Of a stretch of 29,121 bases of DNA, positions 23,045-28,692 are shown one piece after another. How positions within the stretch are numbered: position 1 is the stretch's first letter; every line of letters begins with the position of its first letter. The notes beneath the pieces were generated by a model. It saw only the letters and a list, made by a program, of their open reading frames with translations, had not been told where the DNA came from and ran no database searches. Source of the stretch: a virus; IMG/VR virus record IMGVR_UViG_3300042987_000250, positions 1 through 29,121 of that record; one strand, given 5' to 3'. The position numbers and the translations under genes were made by a program.

Positions 23045-23224
23045 CTTAGAAGAAGCCCCCTCCTCGGGGGCTTTTTCTTTGATGATGTCGTCTAGCTTGT
23101 CAATGCTAGTGATGATCAGTGTGTTAGGAGGAGTGGTTGCGTACTCCTCAAATTCCCCAACGAGATCACCTAGTGTCTCAAAGGGTGGGTCAGATGGAGA
23201 GTTTGAGTTGTTGCGGGTAGGCAT
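23030..23224 (-). CDS. Small hypothetical protein, end of minus-strand operon
   Basis: A 64-residue acidic protein from the ATG at 23224, which has AAGGAG six bases upstream; an upstream ATG at 23239 is a poorer start. The sequence begins MPTRNNSNSPSDPPF and runs through GDLVGEFEEYA and IITSIDKLDDIIKEKAPEE. Its 3' end lies over the + strand terminator and overlaps the end of the lysozyme by about 15 bases. It overlaps the upstream 68-aa gene by 35 bases. No family recognised. The good RBS favours a real gene, the overlap with the terminator makes this less certain. Confidence 0.5.
   Translation of the reverse strand: MPTRNNSNSPSDPPFETLGDLVGEFEEYATTPPNTLIITSIDKLDDIIKEKAPEEGASSKSVGS
23053..23080 (+). 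terminator. Intrinsic terminator of the late operon
   Basis: AAGCCCCC (23053-23060), loop TCCTC, GGGGGCTT (23066-23073), then T-run TTTTTC TTT. Efficient on the + strand; on the minus strand the downstream tract is CTTCTTCT, so weaker. Marks the meeting point of the two transcription units. Confidence 0.9.
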
Positions 23225-23396
23225 GTGCATCTCCTTCATACTCTTCAGCTAACGCTATACCAATGTCCGACAGGTTGTCAAGTACCACTGTGGTGTCAAC
23301 GCGGGTGAGGCAATCGACAGGATCTGTAACGTTCTTCTGGACAATGTACCTCTCGTTGTCCGACTTGGTGATGAAGAAGCTCACTCGTTCTTTCAT
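23190..23396 (-). CDS. Small hypothetical protein
   Basis: A 68-residue protein beginning MKERVSFFITKSDNERYIVQKNV and continuing TDPVDCLTRVDTTVVLDNLSDIGIALAEEY, which reads as a small alpha/beta protein. Its ATG (23394-23396) is directly abutted by a perfect dyad, with an eight-base hairpin just upstream of that, so little room remains for a ribosome-binding site except the AGGA inside the dyad, only two bases from ATG. An internal GTG (V5) is an alternative. No family recognised. It overlaps the next gene's start. Confidence 0.6.
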   Translation of the reverse strand: MKERVSFFITKSDNERYIVQKNVTDPVDCLTRVDTTVVLDNLSDIGIALAEEYEGDAHAYPQQLKLSI

Positions 23397-23408
23397 GTTC
23401 CTAAGAAC
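23397..23408. repeat. Dyad site 12, GTTCCTAAGAAC, abutting a start codon
   Basis: Perfect copy with no spacer before the ATG of the 68-aa minus-strand gene; a non-coding location on both strands. Confidence 0.9.
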
Positions 23409-23411
23409 CTG

Positions 23412-23432
23412 GGGATTAGCCCACCTAATCCC
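23412..23432 (-). promoter_or_regulatory. Eight-base hairpin upstream of the 68-aa gene
   Basis: GGGATTAG, loop CCCAC, CTAATCCC, perfect stem. In the minus-strand transcript it precedes the dyad and the ATG by three bases plus the dyad. No T-run follows, so a processing or translation-control element is more likely than a terminator. Confidence 0.55.
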
Positions 23433-23440
23433 GCTGTCCC

Positions 23441-23674
23441 TTACACCTTCTGGATACTGTAGCCTGCGTTGGTGTAGTTCACCGGGTTACGGCTAACGTC
23501 GTCCCACCGAGCAACACCACCAGGGACCAGTCCGCCATCAAACATCGTCTTGCGCATACGCCCTGCACGGACCAACTTTCGGATGTGCTTCCGCAGCGCT
23601 TGCCGCGCCTGCTCGTACGTCTCGAACATATGACCCTTCAACGTCGCTCGCTTGTTCTTGAACACGCAGTACAT
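23441..23674 (-). CDS. Small basic hypothetical protein
   Basis: A 77-residue protein from ATG 23674, chosen because AGAGGT lies about six bases upstream; ATG 23701 is a possible longer start. The sequence is basic and helical (MFETYEQARQALRKHIRKL, then VRAGRMRKTMFDGG) and finishes NPVNYTNAGYSIQKV, a type of ending seen in conserved small phage proteins. Its 5' part overlaps the 3' part of the diphosphohydrolase-like gene by 137 bases, far more than any other overlap in this operon. No functional motif identified. Confidence 0.65.
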   Translation of the reverse strand: MYCVFKNKRATLKGHMFETYEQARQALRKHIRKLVRAGRMRKTMFDGGLVPGGVARWDDVSRNPVNYTNAGYSIQKV

Positions 23675-24008
23675 TAGCCACCTCTGGTTTCCACCGATCA
23701 TCGAGATCGGGACGATTGGTGTACATCCACAGCGCAAACAGAACACAGCATCCTGCGTGCGCTAGGTGAGACAGCCCACTCTCGGGATCCCTGTCCTCAC
23801 CATCTTTGAATTGACCAATGTGCCTCTCTGCAGCAGCAATGAGCCGAGACATTGCTATCCCTTTACGCCAGTTGTGCGCGTCGTACTTCTGCGCACCAAA
23901 CCCTAAGACCTCGGCAATCTGTGCTACGGACTCATACGGAACCAGGTCCATACGGGGTTTACCTCCATCAAACTTCATCCCCGTAGTCCAGGTGTCTTTA
24001 CTCGTCAC
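23538..24008 (-). CDS. dATP/dGTP diphosphohydrolase-like protein (DUF5664 type)
   Basis: A 156-residue protein whose first 100 residues match a phage-enriched MazG-like, all-helical family: GMKFDGGKPRMDLVPYESVAQIAEVLGFGAQKYDAHNWRKG, then AAERHIGQFKDGEDRDPESGLSHLAHAGC. The acidic and His residues in the ERHI and DPESGLSHLAHA helices are the likely metal/nucleotide site. Members are thought to hydrolyse purine dNTPs to dNMP and diphosphate, tuning the nucleotide pool. After LDDRWKPE the tail is Ala-rich and reads over the downstream gene in another frame; the family usually ends near there, so the tail may come from loss of a stop or a frameshift. ATG 24008 overlaps the upstream gene by 11 bases. 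Confidence 0.75.
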   Translation of the reverse strand: MTSKDTWTTGMKFDGGKPRMDLVPYESVAQIAEVLGFGAQKYDAHNWRKGIAMSRLIAAAERHIGQFKDGEDRDPESGLSHLAHAGCCVLFALWMYTNRPDLDDRWKPEVANVLRVQEQASDVEGSYVRDVRAGAASAAEAHPKVGPCRAYAQDDV

Positions 24009-24183
24009 TGACCAGTGCCATGATGCACGAACACACAGCCTCTGCTTCCTCGACTGTCAGCTCCACTGTGACACCACCCGCATTAGAGTAGATGCAGATC
24101 ATGCTTTCATCTTTGTACACTTCCAAAAAATCATCTTCAGACTCAATCCTGAACTTCGGTATACACGTCACGTTAGCTGCCAC
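23998..24183 (-). CDS. Small acidic hypothetical protein
   Basis: A 61-residue protein, MAANVTCIPKFRIESEDDFLEVYKD at the start and GGVTVELTVEEAEAVCSCIMAL near the end, with net negative charge and four cysteines. It overlaps both neighbours by 11 bases, which is the pattern of the whole minus-strand operon and supports translation. Likely a small alpha/beta protein; no family recognised. Confidence 0.65.
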   Translation of the reverse strand: MAANVTCIPKFRIESEDDFLEVYKDESMICIYSNAGGVTVELTVEEAEAVCSCIMALVSDE

Positions 24184-24511
24184 AGGTAAATCTCCCAGTT
24201 ACTAAGTCTCGATTGAACCTCTTTGATCGTCTATATCTGTGCTGCTGGTTGATAGCATGTGTGCCCAACTCAAGGTGCGTTGGATTGACACACGCTGCGT
24301 AATCACAAGTGTGTAGTACCCACATCCCTTCCGGTATAGGACCGTTGTGCAACTCCCACACAACGCGGGGTGCTGGAACCCATCGCTTGTTGACTTTCAT
24401 CTTTCCACGACCACCTTTAAGACAGGAACCTGTCCATCTAACACATCCGTCTTCTTGTACTTTTGAGTGACGACGGATGCGCTCCTCTATCGGTATCTTA
24501 TGAGCAGGCAT
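24173..24511 (-). CDS. HNH homing endonuclease (HNH_3 type)
   Basis: A 112-residue free-standing endonuclease. The first half has CVRWTGS and WVPAPRVVWELHNGPIPEG, the second the HNH core MWVLHTCDYAACVNPTHLELGT, where His and the CDYAACVNPTHLELGT loop provide the metal site. Proteins of this type cut DNA at a specific site in related genomes, spreading their own gene. Its ATG overlaps the stop of the ribonucleotide reductase gene (TGATG), so it lies next to that gene's 3' end with no gap; no intron is implied since the reductase frame is whole. Its tail is basic. Confidence 0.85.
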   Translation of the reverse strand: MPAHKIPIEERIRRHSKVQEDGCVRWTGSCLKGGRGKMKVNKRWVPAPRVVWELHNGPIPEGMWVLHTCDYAACVNPTHLELGTHAINQQHRYRRSKRFNRDLVTGRFTCGS

Positions 24512-26178
24512 CAGCTACCGCACACCCCGCCCTTTCCACTAATCTCACAAATGTCGTTCTCGGCAAAAACAACACCTTTGTGTTTCACTGCTTCTTCGTA
24601 CTCTACTTCGACGAGAGGTTGACCTCCTCGACTTCCATCTGGGTAACAGGTAAATCCCCGGAGTCTAGGAGCGTAACCAGCGAGTGTGTCAGCAAACGCA
24701 GCAACACGGGATTCGTTATTGCTTGCACTTCCCCAAGCAGGAAGGTTGATTGTGCTGGATATGGACATGTCAACGTAATCTTGTACGTCCGCCTGGAATC
24801 TGATGCGTCGTTCTGGATCATCCGCTAGCTGCCTCGCCGTCTCGATGTCCCTAGGATTGATGTCGTACTCCCTAATCAGGTGGTCAGCAGTGGCATCCAC
24901 TACATACTCGTAGTGCCATCGCGTTCCGTCCTTGAGATAACGTCGCTTGTAAGCCACAGCAAACAGAGGCTCGATACCAGTAGTAGTAGCAGCGAGTATC
25001 CCAATGCTGCCAGTGGGAGCAATAGCCCGGTATGCCACAGGATGATTAAGGAATAGCCGATCACAATGCTCGTCAGCAGCGCGTTTACTTTCGTCCCGAT
25101 ATACAGCAAGCCAACTGTGGAGTTCAGTTCCGACTTCATACCGTAGTCCCCTCTTAAGCAACCACTCGTGGATGCCCATCAGTCCTAGTCCGATGCGTCT
25201 GTTCTTTTCCCGTACAGCTTTGACTCTCTCATTAGGAAGCTCAGCGCGTACAGTGCCGCACACCAGAAACATGCTAGCAAGACGGACGACATCAACCAGT
25301 TCAGCAATGGAACCCACAGCCCCAAGGTTGACAGACCCAAGATTGCACACGTCGCTATCATCGCTGCTAGTAACTTCTGTGCACGCATTCCTAAGTGTCT
25401 CATTCTGCTTCTCTCCGAAGTTGAAGCTGAACCCTGGTTCCCCTGTCTTCAACGCCTGCTCGACGTTCTTAAGAAACACTGGGTTGTGCTGCAGGCCACC
25501 CACCAATGATGCGTCGTCGTAGTTGACGGAGATGTTGGTCATGTCCAGCGGAGCGGGGTAGTTGAAGTCTGCGTTCTTTGCATCCCACACTGTCTGCCCT
25601 GTGCCTGCTATCTCCTTCGAGTGCCAGTCCTTAGCAGTGAGGAACGCTGGCGTGTCCTCGTGCTGCCAGTTGAGCGACGCATAGATCGCTGACCTCCGAC
25701 TCCCACCCTGCATGACGTTGCGTCCGATCTCGTTGATGGCGTACATGAGCGGGAGCGGCCCACTAGCTTTACCACCAGTCCGAGACAGAAGACGACCACT
25801 AGGACGGAAAACAGAGTAATCAATTCCAATACCTCCACCCATACAGAGACAGCTCATGGCATCGTGTACCAATCGAGCCCATTCCTCGCGGGTGTCTTCC
25901 TGTCCCTTCAACAGGTAGCAGTTGTTGTATGCTTTCATGGGACGCCCTGCGTAGTACAGGTAACGCCCACCAGGAATGAACTTCATCTCAGCGATGTACT
26001 GCGTCAGTTGCTTTCGATCTGACTCCGACATCAGCGCATGTACCGTACCACCACGAGTACCACACACGTCATCTACAACCCGGTAAGCTAGGTTGTCCCA
26101 ACTGTCTGCACTACTAAATGCGTACTTCTGAAAGAAGATGTGTTCAGCGAATGGAGTCTTGAATCTATTTGGTTGCAC
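24511..26178 (-). CDS. nrdJ: Class II (B12-dependent) ribonucleotide reductase
   Basis: About 555 residues from GTG 26178, preceded by GAGAAGG; the longer frame to 26292 lies in the HNH gene and is unlikely. It reduces ribonucleotides to dNTP precursors. Active-site residues: C87 (NNC), N264-C266-E268 in NACTE, C278 in CNLGS, PTGSIG (388-393) for the substrate loop, and a C-terminal cysteine pair C544/C553 for re-reduction. The ending RGFTCYPDGSRGGQPL is typical of the adenosylcobalamin-dependent class, and no NrdB-like partner is visible. Host cobalamin would be needed. No intein or split seen. A one-mismatch dyad lies inside. Confidence 0.9.
   Translation of the reverse strand: MQPNRFKTPFAEHIFFQKYAFSSADSWDNLAYRVVDDVCGTRGGTVHALMSESDRKQLTQYIAEMKFIPGGRYLYYAGRPMKAYNNCYLLKGQEDTREEWARLVHDAMSCLCMGGGIGIDYSVFRPSGRLLSRTGGKASGPLPLMYAINEIGRNVMQGGSRRSAIYASLNWQHEDTPAFLTAKDWHSKEIAGTGQTVWDAKNADFNYPAPLDMTNISVNYDDASLVGGLQHNPVFLKNVEQALKTGEPGFSFNFGEKQNETLRNACTEVTSSDDSDVCNLGSVNLGAVGSIAELVDVVRLASMFLVCGTVRAELPNERVKAVREKNRRIGLGLMGIHEWLLKRGLRYEVGTELHSWLAVYRDESKRAADEHCDRLFLNHPVAYRAIAPTGSIGILAATTTGIEPLFAVAYKRRYLKDGTRWHYEYVVDATADHLIREYDINPRDIETARQLADDPERRIRFQADVQDYVDMSISSTINLPAWGSASNNESRVAAFADTLAGYAPRLRGFTCYPDGSRGGQPLVEVEYEEAVKHKGVVFAENDICEISGKGGVCGS
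25465..25476. repeat. Dyad variant, GTTCTTAAGAAA
   Basis: One mismatch at the last base; inside the reductase gene, minus strand reading F-L-K-N. Confidence 0.55.
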
Positions 26179-26539
26179 GTTGCGCCTTCTCTTTGTTGGT
26201 CTTTTTCTTGTGGCACGGTTTACACAAGACTTGTAGCTTCTTGGCTTCCACGTACAATCGTTCGATGAACGTGTCCCAATTGACGAACCCAACCTTGGGA
26301 TCGACTACAGCCTTCACGTGATCTACTTGGACTTCCTTGGCAGGGAATTCCTTCTTGCAAGCCTGGCACGTGTAGTGCATGGCCAGCTTCCCAGTCTTGG
26401 GATTGATGCGGCGCTCCGTCGCTGCGTTCCTAAGAACATCAAACTTGGGAGGCCAGCGTCGAAACGCCGCTCTCAATGCGCTGACTATGAAGGATTTGTA
26501 TCGAGCTTCAGTCCAGCGCCCGCCGTTCCTAGTCGTCAA
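26165..26539 (-). CDS. HNH endonuclease
   Basis: About 124 residues from a TTG at 26539 (the frame opens further but has no good start there). N-terminal TTRNGGRWTEARYKSFIVSALRAAFRRWP is followed by the HNH core: HYTCQACKKEFPAKEVQVDHVKAV (residues about 57-80) and KKLQVLCKPCHKKKT at the C-terminus, giving CxxC and CxxCH zinc/structural pairs around the His-metal site. The lysine-rich tail is DNA-contacting. It is the second endonuclease gene, on the other side of the reductase, overlapping its start by 14 bases. A perfect dyad lies within. Confidence 0.8.
   Translation of the reverse strand: MTTRNGGRWTEARYKSFIVSALRAAFRRWPPKFDVLRNAATERRINPKTGKLAMHYTCQACKKEFPAKEVQVDHVKAVVDPKVGFVNWDTFIERLYVEAKKLQVLCKPCHKKKTNKEKAQRATK
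26426..26437. repeat. Dyad site 13, GTTCCTAAGAAC
   Basis: Perfect copy in the upstream HNH gene; minus-strand reading V-L-R-N. Confidence 0.9.
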
Positions 26540-26696
26540 ACGGAACGTCAGTGATACCGAACTTCGACTTGTGATCGAGGATGTGATCAGGGAACCGATC
26601 CAGGATGTCTTCCAGATCGATTTCAAGCAGATCAATCAAGTCGTGTACATCTTCAACTTGGCGGGAGACGATGTCCCGGATTTCAGGCATTCGCAT
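26529..26696 (-). CDS. Small acidic hypothetical protein
   Basis: A 55-residue protein from ATG 26696 (or 26690), beginning MRMPEIRDIVSRQVEDVHDL and continuing IDLLEIDLEDILDRFPDHILDHK; strongly acidic and probably a short helical hairpin. It overlaps the metallophosphoesterase stop by 14 bases and the HNH start by 11, which fits the operon's tiling. No family recognised; the pattern is seen in small phage proteins of unknown role. Confidence 0.6.
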   Translation of the reverse strand: MRMPEIRDIVSRQVEDVHDLIDLLEIDLEDILDRFPDHILDHKSKFGITDVPFDD

Positions 26697-27456
26697 TACG
26701 AAGTACCCCGCGTCGTGGTTTGGGTGTACTTCCGTATTTGTTGTACAACTGTCGCATGCTGGTCGTGTTGATGTCGAACCTGTTCTCATCGTAGATGTCC
26801 AGGTCCACCACCCCACGCCAGTAGTTGGTCATAGAACCCTGAGCGTATTCGTCCACATGCTCAAAGAAACAGCCCACTGACAGAGACTGATTAAGGTGAG
26901 CAGCACCGTGCCTGTGTTCAGCGGCGTGATCCAGAGTGTGGGTATGACCAAAGACAACAGAACTAGAGAAAAGACGAAGTGCTTTCTGAGCAACGTTCGG
27001 ATTGCCGATAGCTTTTCCGTTGCTGCTAATGGGGATGTGGGTGAAATGTACACCGTGGAGTTCAAAGCACGCTTTATACGGTATCCAAGTGATGCCCCGG
27101 CCTTTGACATCCAGGTCTGAAGGGAGATGCACCAACCCTTCAAACGTTGGGTCATGGTCGAGATAACGGTCCAGTCGATTCTCATGGTTGCCCTCGATGT
27201 AGATGAGGTTCTTAGGAACACCCATCAAGTCCAACGCTCGTCGTCCTGCTTCTACTTCAAGGATGTACCTCTTGTTCTCCATCTTGGCCCGCTTGTTGCG
27301 GTCCCATTCGGAGAGGCAGTTCAATGAGAGGAAGTCACCGATGATCACTACGTAGTCGGGCTTCTCCGCTTGAATCTTGTTGCCAAGCGCTTTGAATCTG
27401 TCGAGAGGTTGATCCTCATCGACGTGCGCGTCGCCCACTACCAGCACCCTGCTCAC
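26683..27456 (-). CDS. Metallophosphoesterase
   Basis: A 257-residue calcineurin-type phosphoesterase with all signature blocks: GDAHVD (D9, H11), IIGDFLS (D41), EGNHENR (N90, H91), FTHIP (H140) and FGHTHT (H171, H173), which bind two metal ions. The family includes phosphatases and DNA nucleases; substrate cannot be told from these motifs. It follows the Cas4-like nuclease with a four-base ATGA overlap, so the two are likely made together and may act in DNA processing. Length is compact, without an SbcD-like capping domain. A perfect dyad lies inside. Confidence 0.88.
   Translation of the reverse strand: MSRVLVVGDAHVDEDQPLDRFKALGNKIQAEKPDYVVIIGDFLSLNCLSEWDRNKRAKMENKRYILEVEAGRRALDLMGVPKNLIYIEGNHENRLDRYLDHDPTFEGLVHLPSDLDVKGRGITWIPYKACFELHGVHFTHIPISSNGKAIGNPNVAQKALRLFSSSVVFGHTHTLDHAAEHRHGAAHLNQSLSVGCFFEHVDEYAQGSMTNYWRGVVDLDIYDENRFDINTTSMRQLYNKYGSTPKPRRGVLRNANA
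27208..27219. repeat. Dyad site 14, GTTCTTAGGAAC
   Basis: Perfect copy in the metallophosphoesterase, close before the GNHE block; minus-strand reading V-P-K-N. Confidence 0.9.
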
Positions 27457-28334
27457 GCAGCGAGTGGTAGTGAGGCAACTGCCGGTTCTCGTTTGACCTC
27501 AGTGAGGAACACAGGACCAGTGGAGTAGGCATATCCCTTCAAGCCTGCACCACCATTCGCGTCCTCCCAACACTTCTGCTTGTACTGACAGTAGGAGCAC
27601 TCGACGCACAGCTTCATGTTCCCACTCTTACCTTCAGGTATAGCTGCAAAGCTACGTGGCGGAGGCATACGCGTACTCACACTACCGATGCACTTGCCCA
27701 TGCGAAACGCTTGGGATTCCCACGGATACTCGAAGAACTTCACGTGTCCGCTCTGCTTGTCAATCACCAGGAAACCCTGGCGCTCGAACTCAGGAACATC
27801 CCACCCGTTGTACATCGAGAGCTGTGAGCGATAGCCGAAGCTGTCGTTCTCGTCCGTCAAGCCTCGCTCAAACTTCTTGAAGCTATACGGACTAGCACTC
27901 TTCACGTCCACCAGGACACCATCGATGACTGCATCCAGGCGTCCCGTAAAGCGCCACCCATGACTCTCATACTCCTTCCGCTCTTGCCTACGTTCCACCT
28001 TGTGGCCCGCAGTCTCAGCCAGCAGGAGAGCGATCTCTTCGATCAAGTCTCCATACAGGAACTTGAACTGGGTGTGGTCTTGCAGCTTCTCCCCGTACTC
28101 GGGGTGGTAGACTGAGTACCACAGCTTGCGGTAGCAGGGAGTCCCAACCTCAGACATGTAGATGGTGTTGGGCTTACGAGACCTAGTGCGAGCGCGGAGC
28201 GTGTCAGCCACGTGCATAGCCACGTTGGTTCCAAATCCAACGAGCAGTTCCTCGGGGATGAGGGTTCCTGATCCATCGATAGCTCTACTGAATTGTGCTT
28301 GTAGATCCTTCGTCAACGTGTCAATGCTTGCCAT
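27453..28334 (-). CDS. PD-(D/E)XK nuclease, Cas4/AddB-like with probable Fe-S cluster
   Basis: A 293-residue nuclease. The core is GRLDAVIDGVLVDVKS (D134, D143, K145) with preceding Glu in GDLIEEIAL (E99/E100) and Q171 in YRSQLSMYNG. Cysteine C67 (TPCYRKLWY) and the C-terminal group C243-C246-C249-C255 (C-x2-C-x5-C) are arranged like the 4Fe-4S ligands of Cas4 and AddB. Such proteins cut or resect DNA ends, in recombination, replication or host-DNA degradation. It shares an overlap with the metallophosphoesterase and with the upstream 122-aa gene (14 bases). No CRISPR array is near, so it is a phage DNA-metabolism enzyme. Confidence 0.85.
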   Translation of the reverse strand: MASIDTLTKDLQAQFSRAIDGSGTLIPEELLVGFGTNVAMHVADTLRARTRSRKPNTIYMSEVGTPCYRKLWYSVYHPEYGEKLQDHTQFKFLYGDLIEEIALLLAETAGHKVERRQERKEYESHGWRFTGRLDAVIDGVLVDVKSASPYSFKKFERGLTDENDSFGYRSQLSMYNGWDVPEFERQGFLVIDKQSGHVKFFEYPWESQAFRMGKCIGSVSTRMPPPRSFAAIPEGKSGNMKLCVECSYCQYKQKCWEDANGGAGLKGYAYSTGPVFLTEVKREPAVASLPLAA

Positions 28335-28689
28335 GTTTCATCATCCACTCTTCGTGAGCGCGAGCACGCTCTTCCGCATCCTTCTTGAGCATTTCTTCAC
28401 GCTCGTTGTGATGCGTATCACACAGGGTTTTCAACCAGCCGCCGCTCCTAAGAACACCAGGAGCACCACACTTTTCACAGATGTGGTAGGACGCTTGCTC
28501 GGCTGCGTCAATGCGATGCCACAAGTCTTGACTTCCACCATGTACATAGAAGCGCAGGCCACCGAACTTCTCTTTGATCTGCGCCACAGTGACGCCATCT
28601 CTTGCGCATTCGTCGAGGAGGGGCTGGATAAGAGACATCCAGCCTGGCCCACACTCCACGCCGAACCGCTCATACACGGTTCGAGTCAT
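28321..28689 (-). CDS. Zinc-ribbon-containing conserved phage protein
   Basis: A 122-residue protein. The N-terminal half, with MSLIQPLLDECARDGVTVAQIKEKFGGLRFYVHGG, resembles a conserved hypothetical phage block. The second half holds ICEKCGAPGVL and LKTLCDTHH, a likely zinc knuckle (C-x2-C ... C-x2-H), followed by a charged helical tail (EREEMLKKDAEERARAHEE). DNA or RNA contact is plausible but unproved. A one-mismatch dyad lies inside the zinc-ribbon coding part. It is followed by the nuclease gene with overlap and preceded by the partial gene at the window edge. Confidence 0.65.
   Translation of the reverse strand: MTRTVYERFGVECGPGWMSLIQPLLDECARDGVTVAQIKEKFGGLRFYVHGGSQDLWHRIDAAEQASYHICEKCGAPGVLRSGGWLKTLCDTHHNEREEMLKKDAEERARAHEEWMMKHGKH
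28444..28455. repeat. Dyad variant, GCTCCTAAGAAC
   Basis: One mismatch at the second base; minus-strand reading V-L-R-S between the zinc-ligand pairs. Confidence 0.6.
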
Positions 28690-28692
28690 ACG

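Noticed and set aside
9030-23660. Ten-base palindromes GTTCCTGAAC (9030, 21142) and GTTCTTGAAC (about 23655), similar to the dyad but two bases shorter.
   Set aside because: Different half-site spacing, only three copies, and explainable by Val/Phe-Leu-Asn type codons; not counted as sites.
24900-25403. Two membrane-protein-like ORFs on the minus strand (24900-25139 and 25185-25403).
   Set aside because: They are alternate frames of the reductase gene on the same strand, and the reductase motifs fix the true frame.
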